Positions 1-8,636 of a stretch of DNA of 20,654 nucleotides are shown here, one piece after another (position 1 is the first letter of the stretch; each line of letters begins with the position of its first letter). Source of the stretch: Acetobacteraceae bacterium. GTDB taxonomy: Bacteria; Pseudomonadota; Alphaproteobacteria; Acetobacterales; Acetobacteraceae. The notes beneath the pieces are model-generated. The model was given only the letters and a program-made list of their open reading frames with translations. It was not told the DNA's origin and did no database searches. The DNA lies in contig DNXO01000034.1 of the NCBI GenBank assembly GCA_003506895.1, positions 194,426 through 215,079 of the forward strand. The letters are read 5' to 3'. A program made the translations under genes and the position numbers.

Positions 1-489
1 GGGACGTATCCGCTGCCGGAAGCGCAGCTCGACCGCTTTCTGATGGAGGTCAACGTCACCTATCCGGATCGCGATGCCGAACGGACGATGTTGCTGGCGA
101 CGACCGGGGCGTACGACGCGAAGCCGGTGCAGGCGCTGTCGGCGGAGGATCTGATGACGGCGCAGGCGCTGGTGCGGCGGCTGCCGCTCGGAGAGACGGT
201 GGTGGACGCCATCTTGTCCCTGGTGCGCGGTTGCCGTCCCGAGAGCCCGGGAGACGATATCGTGCGGCGCCACGTCGCGTGGGGGCCGGGGCCGAGAGCG
301 GCACAGGCGTTGATGCTGGCGACACGGGCTCGGGCATTGCTGGATGGGCGACTGTCACCAAGTATCGATGACGTCGCCGCGTTGGCCCGGCCGGTGTTGC
401 GACACAGAATGGCACTTAGTTTCTCGGCGCGGGCGGATGGCGTGGTCCTGGCGGATGTGATCGACCGGTTGGTGGGTAAGATTGGCTAG
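1..489 (+). CDS. MoxR-family AAA+ ATPase, C-terminal part (5' truncated by window edge)
   Basis: The frame is open from base 1 and reads GTYPLPEAQLDRFLMEV, the sequence that follows the sensor region in MoxR ATPases (PLPEAQLDRF). The remaining residues form the C-terminal helical lid, with a conserved-looking WGPGPRAAQALMLATRARAL segment (AAA-lid, sensor-2 area) and a closing helix pair. The Walker A and B motifs lie upstream, outside the window. MoxR proteins are ATP-driven chaperone-like factors that act with von Willebrand A (VWA) domain partners encoded beside them. That matches the DUF58 and VWA-like genes that follow directly here. The stop is TAG at 487-489, and 78 bases separate it from the DUF58 gene. 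Family assignment is firm; the specific client is unknown. Confidence 0.93.
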   Translation, partial: GTYPLPEAQLDRFLMEVNVTYPDRDAERTMLLATTGAYDAKPVQALSAEDLMTAQALVRRLPLGETVVDAILSLVRGCRPESPGDDIVRRHVAWGPGPRAAQALMLATRARALLDGRLSPSIDDVAALARPVLRHRMALSFSARADGVVLADVIDRLVGKIG

Positions 490-567
490 GGTGACGTCGA
501 CCAAGCGCCGGCTGGCCCTCGGCCCTCTCCGTCATGACGGGACCGGAACGGGGGCCGCGGATCATCC

Positions 568-1449
568 ATGACCACCTCCCCAACCAGCGCCCTGACCGCC
601 GAGGCACTCGGCGCCAGGCTTCCCCCGCTTCTGGTGGCAGCCGACCGCGTCGCGTCCACCGTGGCGCAGGGCGTGCACGGGCGCCGGCGCGTCGGGCAGG
701 GTGACAGTTTTTGGCAATTCCGCCGCTTCGTGTCGGGCGACCCATTGTCTCGGATCGATTGGCGACAGTCCGCGAAATCGGGCCGCGGCGCGCCCGAGGG
801 CTGGTTCATCCGCGAATCCGAATGGGAAGCGGCGCAAACGGTGTGCTTGTGGAGCGATGCGTCCGCCTCGATGCGCTGGCGGTCCCGTCAGGTTCCGGTG
901 GAAAAGCGGGATCGGGCCGATCTTCTATTGCTTTCACTCGCCTCTCTGCTGCTTCGTGGCGGTGAGAGAGTGATCATGATGCAACAAGGTGCTCGGCCGG
1001 TGACGAACCGATCCGGACTGGAGCGGCTGGCGGCGGCCCTGGCGACCGCTGGCGACAACAGCGGACCGCCACCGGACGTGCGGTTGCCGAAACATGGAAC
1101 GGTGGTGCTGTTCAGCGACTTCCTGTCGCCGCTGGCTGATATCAAGACGTTGATCGGGCGGTTCGCGGCCGAACCGGTGACAGGGTATCTGCTACAGATC
1201 CTTGATCCGGCGGAAACCGCATTGCCCTATCAGGGTCGTGTCCGGTTTCGTGGGCTGGAGAGCGAGGGCGATGCCATGATCCCGCGCGTGGAATCCGTTC
1301 GTTCGGCGTATGCCCAACGCCTGAAGGCACATCAGGATGGTATCGCGGCGATTTGCGCGGCCGCCGGGTTCGGTTTTGGTGTGCACCGAACCGATCACCC
1401 GCCCGAAACGGCATTGCTGACAGTGTACGAGGCACTGGCGGCGCGATGA
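568..1449 (+). CDS. DUF58 domain protein (MoxR partner)
   Basis: A 293-residue protein. Residues 57-70 (GDPLSRIDWRQSAK) are the DUF58 signature and are followed by the usual FIRESEWE segment. Residues 97-102 (DASASM) give the DxSxS metal site of a VWA-like fold, and FSDFLSPL further on fits a second VWA strand. No membrane segment is apparent, so it is probably cytoplasmic or membrane-associated through partners. DUF58 proteins are encoded next to MoxR ATPases and are thought to act with them; the exact activity is not known. The ATG at 568 is chosen because the N-terminus EALGARLPPLLVAADRVA is the usual family start. Its upstream ribosome site is poor (a G-rich run at 550-553). The stop codon overlaps the next start (ATGA, 1446-1449), so translation is probably coupled. 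Confidence 0.92.
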   Translation: MTTSPTSALTAEALGARLPPLLVAADRVASTVAQGVHGRRRVGQGDSFWQFRRFVSGDPLSRIDWRQSAKSGRGAPEGWFIRESEWEAAQTVCLWSDASASMRWRSRQVPVEKRDRADLLLLSLASLLLRGGERVIMMQQGARPVTNRSGLERLAAALATAGDNSGPPPDVRLPKHGTVVLFSDFLSPLADIKTLIGRFAAEPVTGYLLQILDPAETALPYQGRVRFRGLESEGDAMIPRVESVRSAYAQRLKAHQDGIAAICAAAGFGFGVHRTDHPPETALLTVYEALAAR

Positions 1450-4133
1450 TATTCGTCGCGCCATGGGTGCTTGCCGGGCTGGCGACATTGCCGCTGTTGT
1501 GGTGGCTGCTGCGGGTAACTCCCCCGGCGCCCCGGTCAGAGGTTTTCCCCGCGGTGCGCTTGCTGCTGGGTTTGAACGCGACAGAGGAAACCCCGGCGCG
1601 CACGCCTTGGTGGCTGATGGCACTGCGTCTGCTCGCCGCCGGCCTGGTGATCGTGGCACTTGCGCGGCCGGTGCTCGACGCCGGTACAGCCATGGCCGGC
1701 AAAGGGCCGGTGCTGCTGGTGATGGATAACGGCTGGGCCTCCGCCAACGACTGGGTGCGGCGAAAGGAAGCAGCGGGGGCGCTGCTGGATCGGGCAGAGC
1801 GGGCCGGCCGCAAGGCGGCGCTGCTGATGACGGCGCAAGAGGGCAGCGGTGCACCGGTCGCGGTGTCGGCGACGATGCCGGTAGCCGATTTGCGGGCGCG
1901 TTTGGCGGCAATGCAGCCGCAGCCATGGCCACCGGAGCGAGCGGCGGCAGCGGATGCGATGGAGGCTTGGCACGACCATCCGGACGCCTCGGTGATCTAT
2001 GTGCCCGATGGTCTGACGGATGGCCCCGATTTCGACCGCTTCGCCAGCGCCATGCGCGCGGTTGGGCCAGTGACCGAGGTCTGCTGCGACCTTGGGTCCG
2101 CGGCGCTGTTGATGCCGCCGACCAGCGAGGCGGACCGCCTGCTGGCCCACGTCGCACAGGCCCCGCGCGTCACGGCAACCGAGGTCAGCGTCCTGGCGCG
2201 CAGTGGTGATGGCCGGACGCTGGCGCGGACTAATCTCACAATCCCGGCAGGCGCCAACGAGGCGTCCGGGCCGATCCCGTTGCCCCCTGAACTGCGCAAC
2301 CGGCTGACGCAGTTGGTGCTGGAAGGCCCGCCAGGCGCGGGGTCCGTTGTGTTGCTGGATGAACGGTGGCGGCGGCGTCCCGTGGGGCTGCTATCGGGCG
2401 ACCTGGCGAGTGCCGACGCCCCGTTCTCCGGTTCGATCTATTTCCTGAAGCGGGCGCTGGAACCGTTCACCGAACTGCGCGAGGGCAATGCCGCGACGCT
2501 GCTGAAGCGGGACATATCGGTGCTGATCCTGGCGGACAGACCGCTGCCGCCGGGCCCCGAGCGGGACGCGCTGGAAGCATGGGTGCGCAAGGGCGGACTG
2601 CTGATCCGCTTTGCCGGCCCCCGCACGGCTGAATCCGCGACCAGCGGTACCGATACGCTGTTGCCGACGAAATTGCTGGCCGGGGACCGCCAGCTTGGCG
2701 GTGCGATGTCATGGAGCCATCCGGCGGGGCTCGCGGCATTTGGCGCCGCCTCTCCGTTTGCCGGCCTGCGGATACCGGACGAGATCACGGTCAACCGGCA
2801 GGTGCTGGCGGAGCCGACCGCCGACCTTGCCTCGCGCGCCTGGGCGACGTTGGAAGACGGCACGCCGCTGGTGACCGAAATGCCGGATGGCGCCGGCCGA
2901 GTGGTGCTGTTCCATGTCACGGCCAATGCTGACTGGTCCAACCTGCCGATCTCGGGACTGTTCGTGGAGATGCTTCGGCGGCTGGTCGATTTGTCGGTTG
3001 GGGTGGCGAGCACGCCGGGCACCGCCACGTTGGCTCCGGTCGAGACGGTGGATGGATTCGGATTGCTGACTCCGCCGCCAGCGGCAGCGGTGGGACTGCG
3101 GGCGGACAAATTCGGCTCGACGCCGGTTTCGCCGCGACATCCGCCCGGGTTGTATGGTCCGGAGAGTGGCCGGCAGGTGTTGAACCTGGGCGCGCATATC
3201 GCGGTGCCCGAGGCGGCCCCGCCGATTTCCGGTGCAACATTGGAAACGGTCAAAGGCTCAGCGCGGGAGCGGGCCTTGGCACCGCCGATACTGGCATTCG
3301 CCATCGTGCTGTTATGTGCGGACATGATCCTCTCACTTGCCCTGCGCGGGCTGTTGCGGACCCGGATTTCGGCGACAGCCTCTCTGTTGCTGTTGCTGGC
3401 GATTCCAGGTGCCCACGCGCTGGAGGCCAGTTCCAGCCCGGCGACCGACACGCGCCTGGGGTATATCGTCTCAGGCGACACCACCGTGGACGGTATCGCC
3501 AAGTCTGGACTGGAGGGCTTGTCGGAATACGTCAATCACCGCACCGCCGCGACGCTGTTCGAACCGGATGCGGTGCGGCCGGGGGAGACGGACCTCAGTT
3601 TGTATCCATTGCTGTATTGGCCAGTCACCGCCGACGCGCCGGACCTGACCGCCGCACAGGTCGCCGCGCTGAACGATTACATGAGCCGCGGCGGAATCAT
3701 CCTGTTCGACACCCGTGATTCCGGATCGGGCGCCGGCTTCGCGCCGGGCACCGAAGATGCGCTGCAACGGATCGGGCACTCCCTGAACATTCCGCCACTG
3801 GCGCCGCTGAACGGCGAGCATGTGCTGTCGCGGTCGTTTTACCTGCTATCGGATTTCCCCGGCCGCTTCACCGGCGACACTGTTTGGGTGCAGCGCGACC
3901 AGGACCGCACGAACGACAGCGTCAGTCCGGTGATCATCGGCGGCAACGATTGGGCGGCGGCGTGGGCAATCGGGCCTGAAGGCGACAATCCATACGCCGT
4001 ACTTCCCGGCGGCCAGCATCAGCGCATCCTGGCCTATCGTTTTGGCGTGAATTTGGTGATGTACGCGCTGACCGGCAACTACAAAGGCGACCAGGTCCAC
4101 GTACCCGCCATCCTTCAGCGGCTGGGACAATAA
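1446..4133 (+). CDS. BatA-like N-terminus plus DUF4159 domain membrane protein
   Basis: An 895-residue protein when started at ATG 1446, which overlaps the DUF58 stop. The open frame extends upstream to 1353, but that part lies inside the DUF58 gene. Two N-terminal membrane segments (about 5-23 and 56-76) form the BatA/aerotolerance N-terminal module. A VWA-like region follows in which the metal site is replaced by MDNGWASA (93-100). Two more hydrophobic segments (about 615-637 and 641-658) precede a C-terminal DUF4159 domain (about 668-890), with TRLGYIVSGD, an LLYWP strand, an RGGIILFDTRD strand and NPYAVLPGG. DUF4159 has a class I glutamine-amidotransferase-like look, but no catalytic Cys is visible. 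It is probably an inner-membrane partner of the MoxR-DUF58 pair. The next gene follows its TAA stop without a gap. The function is inferred from context. Confidence 0.88.
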   Translation: MIFVAPWVLAGLATLPLLWWLLRVTPPAPRSEVFPAVRLLLGLNATEETPARTPWWLMALRLLAAGLVIVALARPVLDAGTAMAGKGPVLLVMDNGWASANDWVRRKEAAGALLDRAERAGRKAALLMTAQEGSGAPVAVSATMPVADLRARLAAMQPQPWPPERAAAADAMEAWHDHPDASVIYVPDGLTDGPDFDRFASAMRAVGPVTEVCCDLGSAALLMPPTSEADRLLAHVAQAPRVTATEVSVLARSGDGRTLARTNLTIPAGANEASGPIPLPPELRNRLTQLVLEGPPGAGSVVLLDERWRRRPVGLLSGDLASADAPFSGSIYFLKRALEPFTELREGNAATLLKRDISVLILADRPLPPGPERDALEAWVRKGGLLIRFAGPRTAESATSGTDTLLPTKLLAGDRQLGGAMSWSHPAGLAAFGAASPFAGLRIPDEITVNRQVLAEPTADLASRAWATLEDGTPLVTEMPDGAGRVVLFHVTANADWSNLPISGLFVEMLRRLVDLSVGVASTPGTATLAPVETVDGFGLLTPPPAAAVGLRADKFGSTPVSPRHPPGLYGPESGRQVLNLGAHIAVPEAAPPISGATLETVKGSARERALAPPILAFAIVLLCADMILSLALRGLLRTRISATASLLLLLAIPGAHALEASSSPATDTRLGYIVSGDTTVDGIAKSGLEGLSEYVNHRTAATLFEPDAVRPGETDLSLYPLLYWPVTADAPDLTAAQVAALNDYMSRGGIILFDTRDSGSGAGFAPGTEDALQRIGHSLNIPPLAPLNGEHVLSRSFYLLSDFPGRFTGDTVWVQRDQDRTNDSVSPVIIGGNDWAAAWAIGPEGDNPYAVLPGGQHQRILAYRFGVNLVMYALTGNYKGDQVHVPAILQRLGQ

Positions 4134-6212
4134 ATGCGGCCCGAACAGGTTATCGCCGCGATCCGCTTTGACCCATTGCTGCCGGTCTGGCTGCTTGCCG
4201 TATTGGGCGTTCTGTCACTGGCGGTCGTCGGCCTCGGCGTGTGGCGGGGCGGCAAGGGCTCCATTTTGCGGCTGAGCGCCTTTGCCGTGCTGCTGCTGTG
4301 GCTGACCGGGCCGCGGTTGGTGCAGGAGACGCGGGCGGCGCTGCGCGACATCGGTCTTCTGGTCGTGGACCAATCAGCGTCCATGCAGGTTGGCGAGCGG
4401 GCTCATCTGGCCGAAGACGCTCGCCGGGCGATCGAGGCCCAGGCGGCACGCATGCCGGATCTGGAACTCCGCACGGTAACAGTGCCGGAAACCGGCAGCG
4501 CCGGCACCCGCTTGTTCAGCGAAGTGGATCGCGCGCTGGCCGACATTCCTCGTTCACGGTTCGCCGGCACGATCGCGATCACGGATGGCCAAGTGCATGA
4601 CGTCCCCGAAGCCGCACCGGGCGGGACGCCCCTGAACCTGCTGCTGGCCGGCAACGGCGAGGAAACCGACCGGCGGCTGCGGGTGATCGAAGCGCCGGGC
4701 TATGGCATCGTTGGCAAATCGGTGACGCTGCGGGTGGCCATCGACGATCTCGGGGTCACCGGACGCACCGGCCCGGCCACACTGACCGTTCGACGCGACG
4801 GGCAGACGTTCCGTACCCAAAGCGTCCCCGTCGGGGTGGAGCAGCAGATCGAGGTGCCGATCACGCGCGCGGGACCGACGGTCATCGAGATGTCCGCCAG
4901 TCCGCTGCCCGGCGAGATTTCGCAACTCAACAACCGCGCGGTTGTGGAAATCAATGGCGTGCGGGATCGGTTGCGCGTCCTGCTGATCTCGGGCGAGCCG
5001 CATCAGGGGGAGCGGACATGGCGACGGCTGCTGAAGGCCGATCCGTCGGTCGATTTGGTGCACTTCACCATCCTGCGGCCGCCGGAAAAGGACGACCGGA
5101 CGCCGTTGAACGAACTCGCGCTGATCGCCTTTCCGGTGCGCGAACTGTTCGTCGACAAGATCGGCGAGTTCGACCTGATCATTCTGGACCGGTTCCAGAA
5201 CCGGGGGCTGCTGCCCCTGCCCTATCTGGCGAATATCGCCAACCGGGTGCGTGACGGCGGCGCGTTGCTGATGAGCGTCGGACCGGAGTTCACCGGGGCG
5301 ACCAGTCTGGCATCGACGCCCCTGGGATCGGTGCTGCCCGGCGGGCCGGCGCGAACCAACGCAGTCGTCGACGGCCAGTTCCGGCCCTGGGTGACCGATC
5401 TGGGGCAACGGCATCCGGTAACGGAGGATTTGGCCGGAGCGAACAGCGGCACCAAGGAACCAGAATGGGGTCCGTGGTATCGCCGGATCGAGCCCGGGAC
5501 CGTCAACGGCGAGGTCTTGCTGCGCACGCCCGGTGGCGATCCGCTGCTGGCACTCGACCGGATTGGCCAGGGGCGAACGGCGTTGCTGCTGTCGGATCAG
5601 ATCTGGCTCTGGTCGCGCGGCCACGAAGGCGGCGGCCCCCAGGCGGAGTTGCTGCGCCGGATCGCCCACTGGCTGATGCAGGAACCGGAACTCGAGGAAA
5701 ACGCTCTCACAGCGCGTGTGACGGATGGGCGGTTGCGGATCGAGAAACGGTCAACCGAACCGGGGACGCCCGGCGATGTCGTGGTGACCGATCCGGATGG
5801 GCGGAAGGAGACGGTCGGGCTGCGGGAAGACGGGCCGGGCCGAGCGACGGCGGTGCGGGCGGCTCCGGTGCCGGGGGTTTGGCAAGTGACGCAGGGAACG
5901 CGGTCGGCCTACGCGGCGGCCGGGGCGGCGAACCCGCCGGAACTGGCCGACCTGCGGGCGACCGCCCTGGTTGCCGGGCCGCTGGCCCGGGCGTCGGGCG
6001 GCGGGGTGCATTGGCTGGCCGGGAACGAGGTGCCGGAACTGCGCCGAACCGAGGAGGACCGAGGGGCATCGGGCAGCTCGTGGATCGGATTGCAGCGGCG
6101 GCACGACCATGTGGTGACGGGTGTCGCGGCACTGGAATTGCTGCCGGGTTGGCTGTCGCTGCCCCTCATGCTCGGGCTGCTGCTACTGGCCTGGCGGCGA
6201 GAGGGGCGATAA
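4134..6212 (+). CDS. VWA-like membrane protein of the MoxR cluster
   Basis: A 692-residue protein that begins immediately after the TAA of the DUF4159 gene (TAA-ATG, 4131-4136). There are two N-terminal membrane segments (about 15-37 and 44-59). Just after them LLVVDQSASM places a full DxSxS metal site at D79, S81 and S83, followed by an AITDGQVHDVP strand. The middle (about 278-400) has an Rossmann-like, amidotransferase-type fold pattern (RLRVLLISGEP, DLIILDRFQN, RDGGALLMSVGPEF). The protein ends with a single membrane segment in its last 25 residues. The topology suggests a large periplasmic part held at both ends. It is the typical fourth member of this alphaproteobacterial cluster. It differs from the preceding protein in keeping the metal-site residues. 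Biochemical function unknown. Confidence 0.88.
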   Translation: MRPEQVIAAIRFDPLLPVWLLAVLGVLSLAVVGLGVWRGGKGSILRLSAFAVLLLWLTGPRLVQETRAALRDIGLLVVDQSASMQVGERAHLAEDARRAIEAQAARMPDLELRTVTVPETGSAGTRLFSEVDRALADIPRSRFAGTIAITDGQVHDVPEAAPGGTPLNLLLAGNGEETDRRLRVIEAPGYGIVGKSVTLRVAIDDLGVTGRTGPATLTVRRDGQTFRTQSVPVGVEQQIEVPITRAGPTVIEMSASPLPGEISQLNNRAVVEINGVRDRLRVLLISGEPHQGERTWRRLLKADPSVDLVHFTILRPPEKDDRTPLNELALIAFPVRELFVDKIGEFDLIILDRFQNRGLLPLPYLANIANRVRDGGALLMSVGPEFTGATSLASTPLGSVLPGGPARTNAVVDGQFRPWVTDLGQRHPVTEDLAGANSGTKEPEWGPWYRRIEPGTVNGEVLLRTPGGDPLLALDRIGQGRTALLLSDQIWLWSRGHEGGGPQAELLRRIAHWLMQEPELEENALTARVTDGRLRIEKRSTEPGTPGDVVVTDPDGRKETVGLREDGPGRATAVRAAPVPGVWQVTQGTRSAYAAAGAANPPELADLRATALVAGPLARASGGGVHWLAGNEVPELRRTEEDRGASGSSWIGLQRRHDHVVTGVAALELLPGWLSLPLMLGLLLLAWRREGR

Positions 6213-6283
6213 TGACATTCCCGGCCCGCAGTGGTGGGGGCTGTGCCAAGCGAACAGAATCATGACCTAGCCAAGTCGGGCCT

Positions 6284-6299
6284 CGGCTGATACCAGCCG
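6284..6299 (+). other. 6-bp hairpin in the gap before the DUF47 gene
   Basis: CGGCTG-ATAC-CAGCCG is a perfect 6-bp stem with a 4-base loop. It lies in the 114-base gap between the membrane-protein operon and the phosphate genes. No T-run follows, so a terminator role is uncertain. Confidence 0.3.
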
Positions 6300-6326
6300 G
6301 CCAGGCAAAAGGAAGAGTCATTGTTG

Positions 6327-6971
6327 ATGTTTCGCTGGTTTCGCCGACTGCTGCCGAGTGAGAACACATTCTTCACGCTGTTCGGCCGTCATGCCGATGA
6401 AATCGTTCGAGGCGCGGAGCAATTGCGGGAGATGCTGAACGGCGGCGAAGCGGTCCGGCGGCATTACCCCACGGTCCTTGCCGCCGAGGATGCCGCCGAC
6501 ACAGTAACGCGTGAGGTGATCCAGGCGGTGCGGCGGACCTTCGTGACGCCCTTCGATCGGGGCAGCATCCAGACGTTGATCAGCCGGATGGACGATTCGA
6601 TCGATCAGATGAAAAAAGTGGCCAAGGCCATCATCCTGTTCGAGATGACCGAATTCGATGCCGACTATCGGCGCATGGGCGATGCCATCGTACGCTGCGC
6701 CCATCTGCTGCGCGAGGCGGTTCCGCTGCTGCAAGCGATGTCCCCGAATGCCCAGCGTATTAACGAACTCTGCGAGCGGATCCGCCGGGTTGAGAGTGAT
6801 GCCGACGACATCCATGAAACCGGGATGATCGACCTTTATCGCCATTGCCCCCCCGACGGGGTGCTGCGCTTTCTGGCCGCGCGGGAAGTGCTCGATCAGC
6901 TCGAACGGACGGTGGACCGGTTCGATGACGCGGCGAACGAAATCGAGGGCATCGTGGTCGAGCATGTCTGA
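6327..6971 (+). CDS. DUF47 family (PhoU-like) phosphate transport accessory protein
   Basis: A 214-residue, all-helical protein with MFRWFRRLLPSENTFF at the start and acidic PhoU-type metal motifs: EDAAD, MDDSID, VESDADD and RFDDAANE. This is the DUF47 family, cytoplasmic PhoU relatives encoded beside PiT phosphate transporters and thought to modulate their activity or folding. The frame can also open at TTG 6321, but GGAAGAG at 6311-6317 sits 9 bases before ATG 6327 and only 3 before the TTG, so ATG 6327 is preferred. The PiT gene begins 10 bases after the stop, so the two genes form one operon. Family and pairing are well supported; the mechanism is not visible from sequence. Confidence 0.92.
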   Translation: MFRWFRRLLPSENTFFTLFGRHADEIVRGAEQLREMLNGGEAVRRHYPTVLAAEDAADTVTREVIQAVRRTFVTPFDRGSIQTLISRMDDSIDQMKKVAKAIILFEMTEFDADYRRMGDAIVRCAHLLREAVPLLQAMSPNAQRINELCERIRRVESDADDIHETGMIDLYRHCPPDGVLRFLAAREVLDQLERTVDRFDDAANEIEGIVVEHV

Positions 6972-6980
6972 CCGCACGCC

Positions 6981-7985
6981 ATGACCGCCGCTTTAAGCCT
7001 GCCCCTGCTGGGCGGACTGATCGCCGTCGCTCTGCTGTTCGACTTCCTGAATGGTCTGCACGACGCCGCGAACTCGATAGCGACCATTGTCTCCACCCGC
7101 GTGCTGCGGCCGCGCTATGCTGTGCTGTGGGCCGCGTTTTTCAACTTCATCGCGTTCCTGTTCTTTGGCCTGCACGTCGCGCGCACGATCGGGACCGGCA
7201 TCGTCGAAACTGAAATCATCGACTCCGCGGTGATCTTCGGCGCGCTGGGCGGGGCGATCGCGTGGAATTTGATTACTTGGGTGGTCGGCATCCCATCGTC
7301 CAGCTCCCACGCGCTCGTCGGAGGCATCGTTGGCGCGGGAACGGCCAAGGCGGGCTTTAGCGTTATCGTTTGGTCCGGACTGGGGAAGACACTTGCCGCG
7401 ATCGTGCTGTCTCCACTGCTGGGGCTGGTGCTGGCGCTGGTTTTCGTGCTCCTGGTATCTTGGATGTTCGCACGTGCGACGCCGTTCAAGGTGGACACGA
7501 CATTTCGCTGGCTGCAATTCGTATCGGCCTCGGCGTACTCGCTTGGACATGGCGGCAACGACGCACAGAAGACCATGGGCATCATTGCCGTGCTGCTCTA
7601 CTCGCAGGGGTTGATGACCGGCGACTTCGAGATTCCGCTATGGGTGGTGCTCTCCTGCCAGGCGGCGATGGGTCTTGGGACGCTGCTGGGCGGCTGGCGG
7701 ATCGTTCACACGATGGGGTCGAAGATTACCCGCCTGACACCGATGCAGGGTTTTTGCGCCGAGGCCGGCGGGGCCATCACCCTGTTCGCCGCGACAGCGA
7801 TGGGCGTACCGGTTTCCACCACGCACACGATCACGGGCGCGATCGTCGGCGTCGGCGCGGCTCGGCGAACCGCCGCGGTGCGTTGGGGTGTCGCGGGGAA
7901 TATCATCATCGCCTGGGTTTTGACATTACCGGCCGCCGCCCTGATCGCCGCGCTGTTCTACGGAAGCACGCGGTTTTTCAGGTAG
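6981..7985 (+). CDS. pit: PiT-family inorganic phosphate transporter
   Basis: A 334-residue polytopic inner-membrane protein with about ten hydrophobic segments. It carries the two internal PiT repeats: GLHDAANS at 25-32 in the first half and GHGGNDAQK at 189-197 in the second, containing the conserved Asn/Asp residues of the family. GIPSSSSHALVGGIVGAG and GVPVSTTHTITGAIVGVG are the paired serine/threonine-histidine segments of the repeats. The family moves phosphate, often as a metal-phosphate complex, by proton or sodium symport at low affinity. The length is in the range of the shorter bacterial members. It is coupled to the DUF47 gene upstream. No Pho box was recognised upstream of the pair. 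Confidence 0.94.
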   Translation: MTAALSLPLLGGLIAVALLFDFLNGLHDAANSIATIVSTRVLRPRYAVLWAAFFNFIAFLFFGLHVARTIGTGIVETEIIDSAVIFGALGGAIAWNLITWVVGIPSSSSHALVGGIVGAGTAKAGFSVIVWSGLGKTLAAIVLSPLLGLVLALVFVLLVSWMFARATPFKVDTTFRWLQFVSASAYSLGHGGNDAQKTMGIIAVLLYSQGLMTGDFEIPLWVVLSCQAAMGLGTLLGGWRIVHTMGSKITRLTPMQGFCAEAGGAITLFAATAMGVPVSTTHTITGAIVGVGAARRTAAVRWGVAGNIIIAWVLTLPAAALIAALFYGSTRFFR

Positions 7986-8057
7986 CCGCCTTGCAACCAT
8001 AGATGGCGAAACTCCTGGTGAACGCCGGGGCGAACGAACAGTGAGCGTAACCGTTTT

Positions 8058-8085
8058 GTAGTAAAATAGGTATTACATGCGCATG
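8058..8085. promoter_or_regulatory. A+T-rich stretch with two nested symmetric elements upstream of the PilZ gene
   Basis: GTAGTA (8058-8063) and TATTAC (8071-8076) form an imperfect inverted repeat (5 of 6 positions). It is followed directly by the perfect 10-base palindrome CATGCGCATG (8076-8085). The stretch also contains TAAAAT (8062-8067), a reasonable -10 element, but no matching -35 was found. It lies in the 141-base gap between pit and the PilZ gene and could be a promoter with an operator. No regulator is assigned. Confidence 0.35.
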
Positions 8086-8113
8086 CACGGCCGAAAAATA
8101 CGACGGTCAGGAT

Positions 8114-8117
8114 GGAG
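8114..8117 (+). promoter_or_regulatory. Ribosome binding site that selects the PilZ gene start
   Basis: GGAG lies 9 bases before ATG 8127. It overlaps the earlier in-frame ATG codons at 8112 and 8118, which have no usable site of their own, so 8127 is the preferred start. Confidence 0.55.
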
Positions 8118-8126
8118 ATGCCGGCA

Positions 8127-8627
8127 ATGGCTTTCGGACGAGCGGCCCCACGGCCGGTAGCGATTGAAGCGGCCCCCGTCGGGGACAGCAGGCGCCGCGA
8201 AAGCCGCGCAATGGTCATTAAGGGCGGCAAGATCTGCTTCGGGCAGACCCTTGTGGATTGCACGATCCTGGATGTCTCGCCGCACGGCGCACGGGTGCGT
8301 ACGGATGTCATGGTTCCGCTGCCCGAAACGGTCATCGTGCGGTTCAACGGCGGAAGCTCATACGTGGCCAGGGTCCAATGGGCGCGTGGGACCGAGATCG
8401 GCTTCGCGTTTGAACAGCCGGAGCCGATTACCGATAGCGATACCGCGTCGGTGGCGCTCTCGGCGCTGAACGCATTGCCGCCCGACGATCTGGGCATTTC
8501 GCTGCGGGCGCTGCGGTCCACCCGCTTTTTTGACGATCCGGCTTTGGCGAAAGCGGCGGAGGATGCCGAGGCGGCGTATTTGCGGTTCAAGGCGATGTTG
8601 AAAGAACGGATCAGGTTCCCGGACTGA
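8127..8627 (+). CDS. PilZ domain protein, probable c-di-GMP receptor
   Basis: A 166-residue soluble protein. The PilZ domain covers about residues 20-95, with both c-di-GMP contact motifs intact: RRESR (RxxxR, 23-27) and DVSPHG (DxSxxG, 49-54). A beta-barrel pattern follows (TVIVRFNGG, ARVQWARGTEIGFAFE). The C-terminal 70 residues are helical and unassigned. PilZ proteins bind cyclic di-GMP and pass the signal to motility, secretion or polysaccharide machinery. No diguanylate cyclase or phosphodiesterase is in the window, so the output is unknown. The start is set by the GGAG at 8114; an earlier ATG at 8112 would add 5 residues. The gene converges on the LysR gene with a 9-base gap. Confidence 0.9.
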   Translation: MAFGRAAPRPVAIEAAPVGDSRRRESRAMVIKGGKICFGQTLVDCTILDVSPHGARVRTDVMVPLPETVIVRFNGGSSYVARVQWARGTEIGFAFEQPEPITDSDTASVALSALNALPPDDLGISLRALRSTRFFDDPALAKAAEDAEAAYLRFKAMLKERIRFPD

Positions 8628-8636
8628 CGGCCCCCG

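Noticed and set aside
1353..1445. Upstream extension of the DUF4159 protein frame
   Set aside because: It lies wholly inside the DUF58 gene; ATG 1446 with the ATGA overlap and hydrophobic start is far more likely.
4554..5669. Long minus-strand open frame opposite the VWA-like gene, and similar long frames at 2438-3535, 10613-11992 and 17671-19392
   Set aside because: These are antisense shadows produced by high third-position G+C; compositions are His/Arg/Gln/Pro/Ala-rich with no family pattern, while the plus-strand genes are clear.
6212..6265. 17-codon frame (MTFPARSGGGCAKRTES) overlapping the stop of the VWA-like gene as TAATG
   Set aside because: Too short, no recognisable motif, and a chance overlap of this kind is likely; not supported as a gene.
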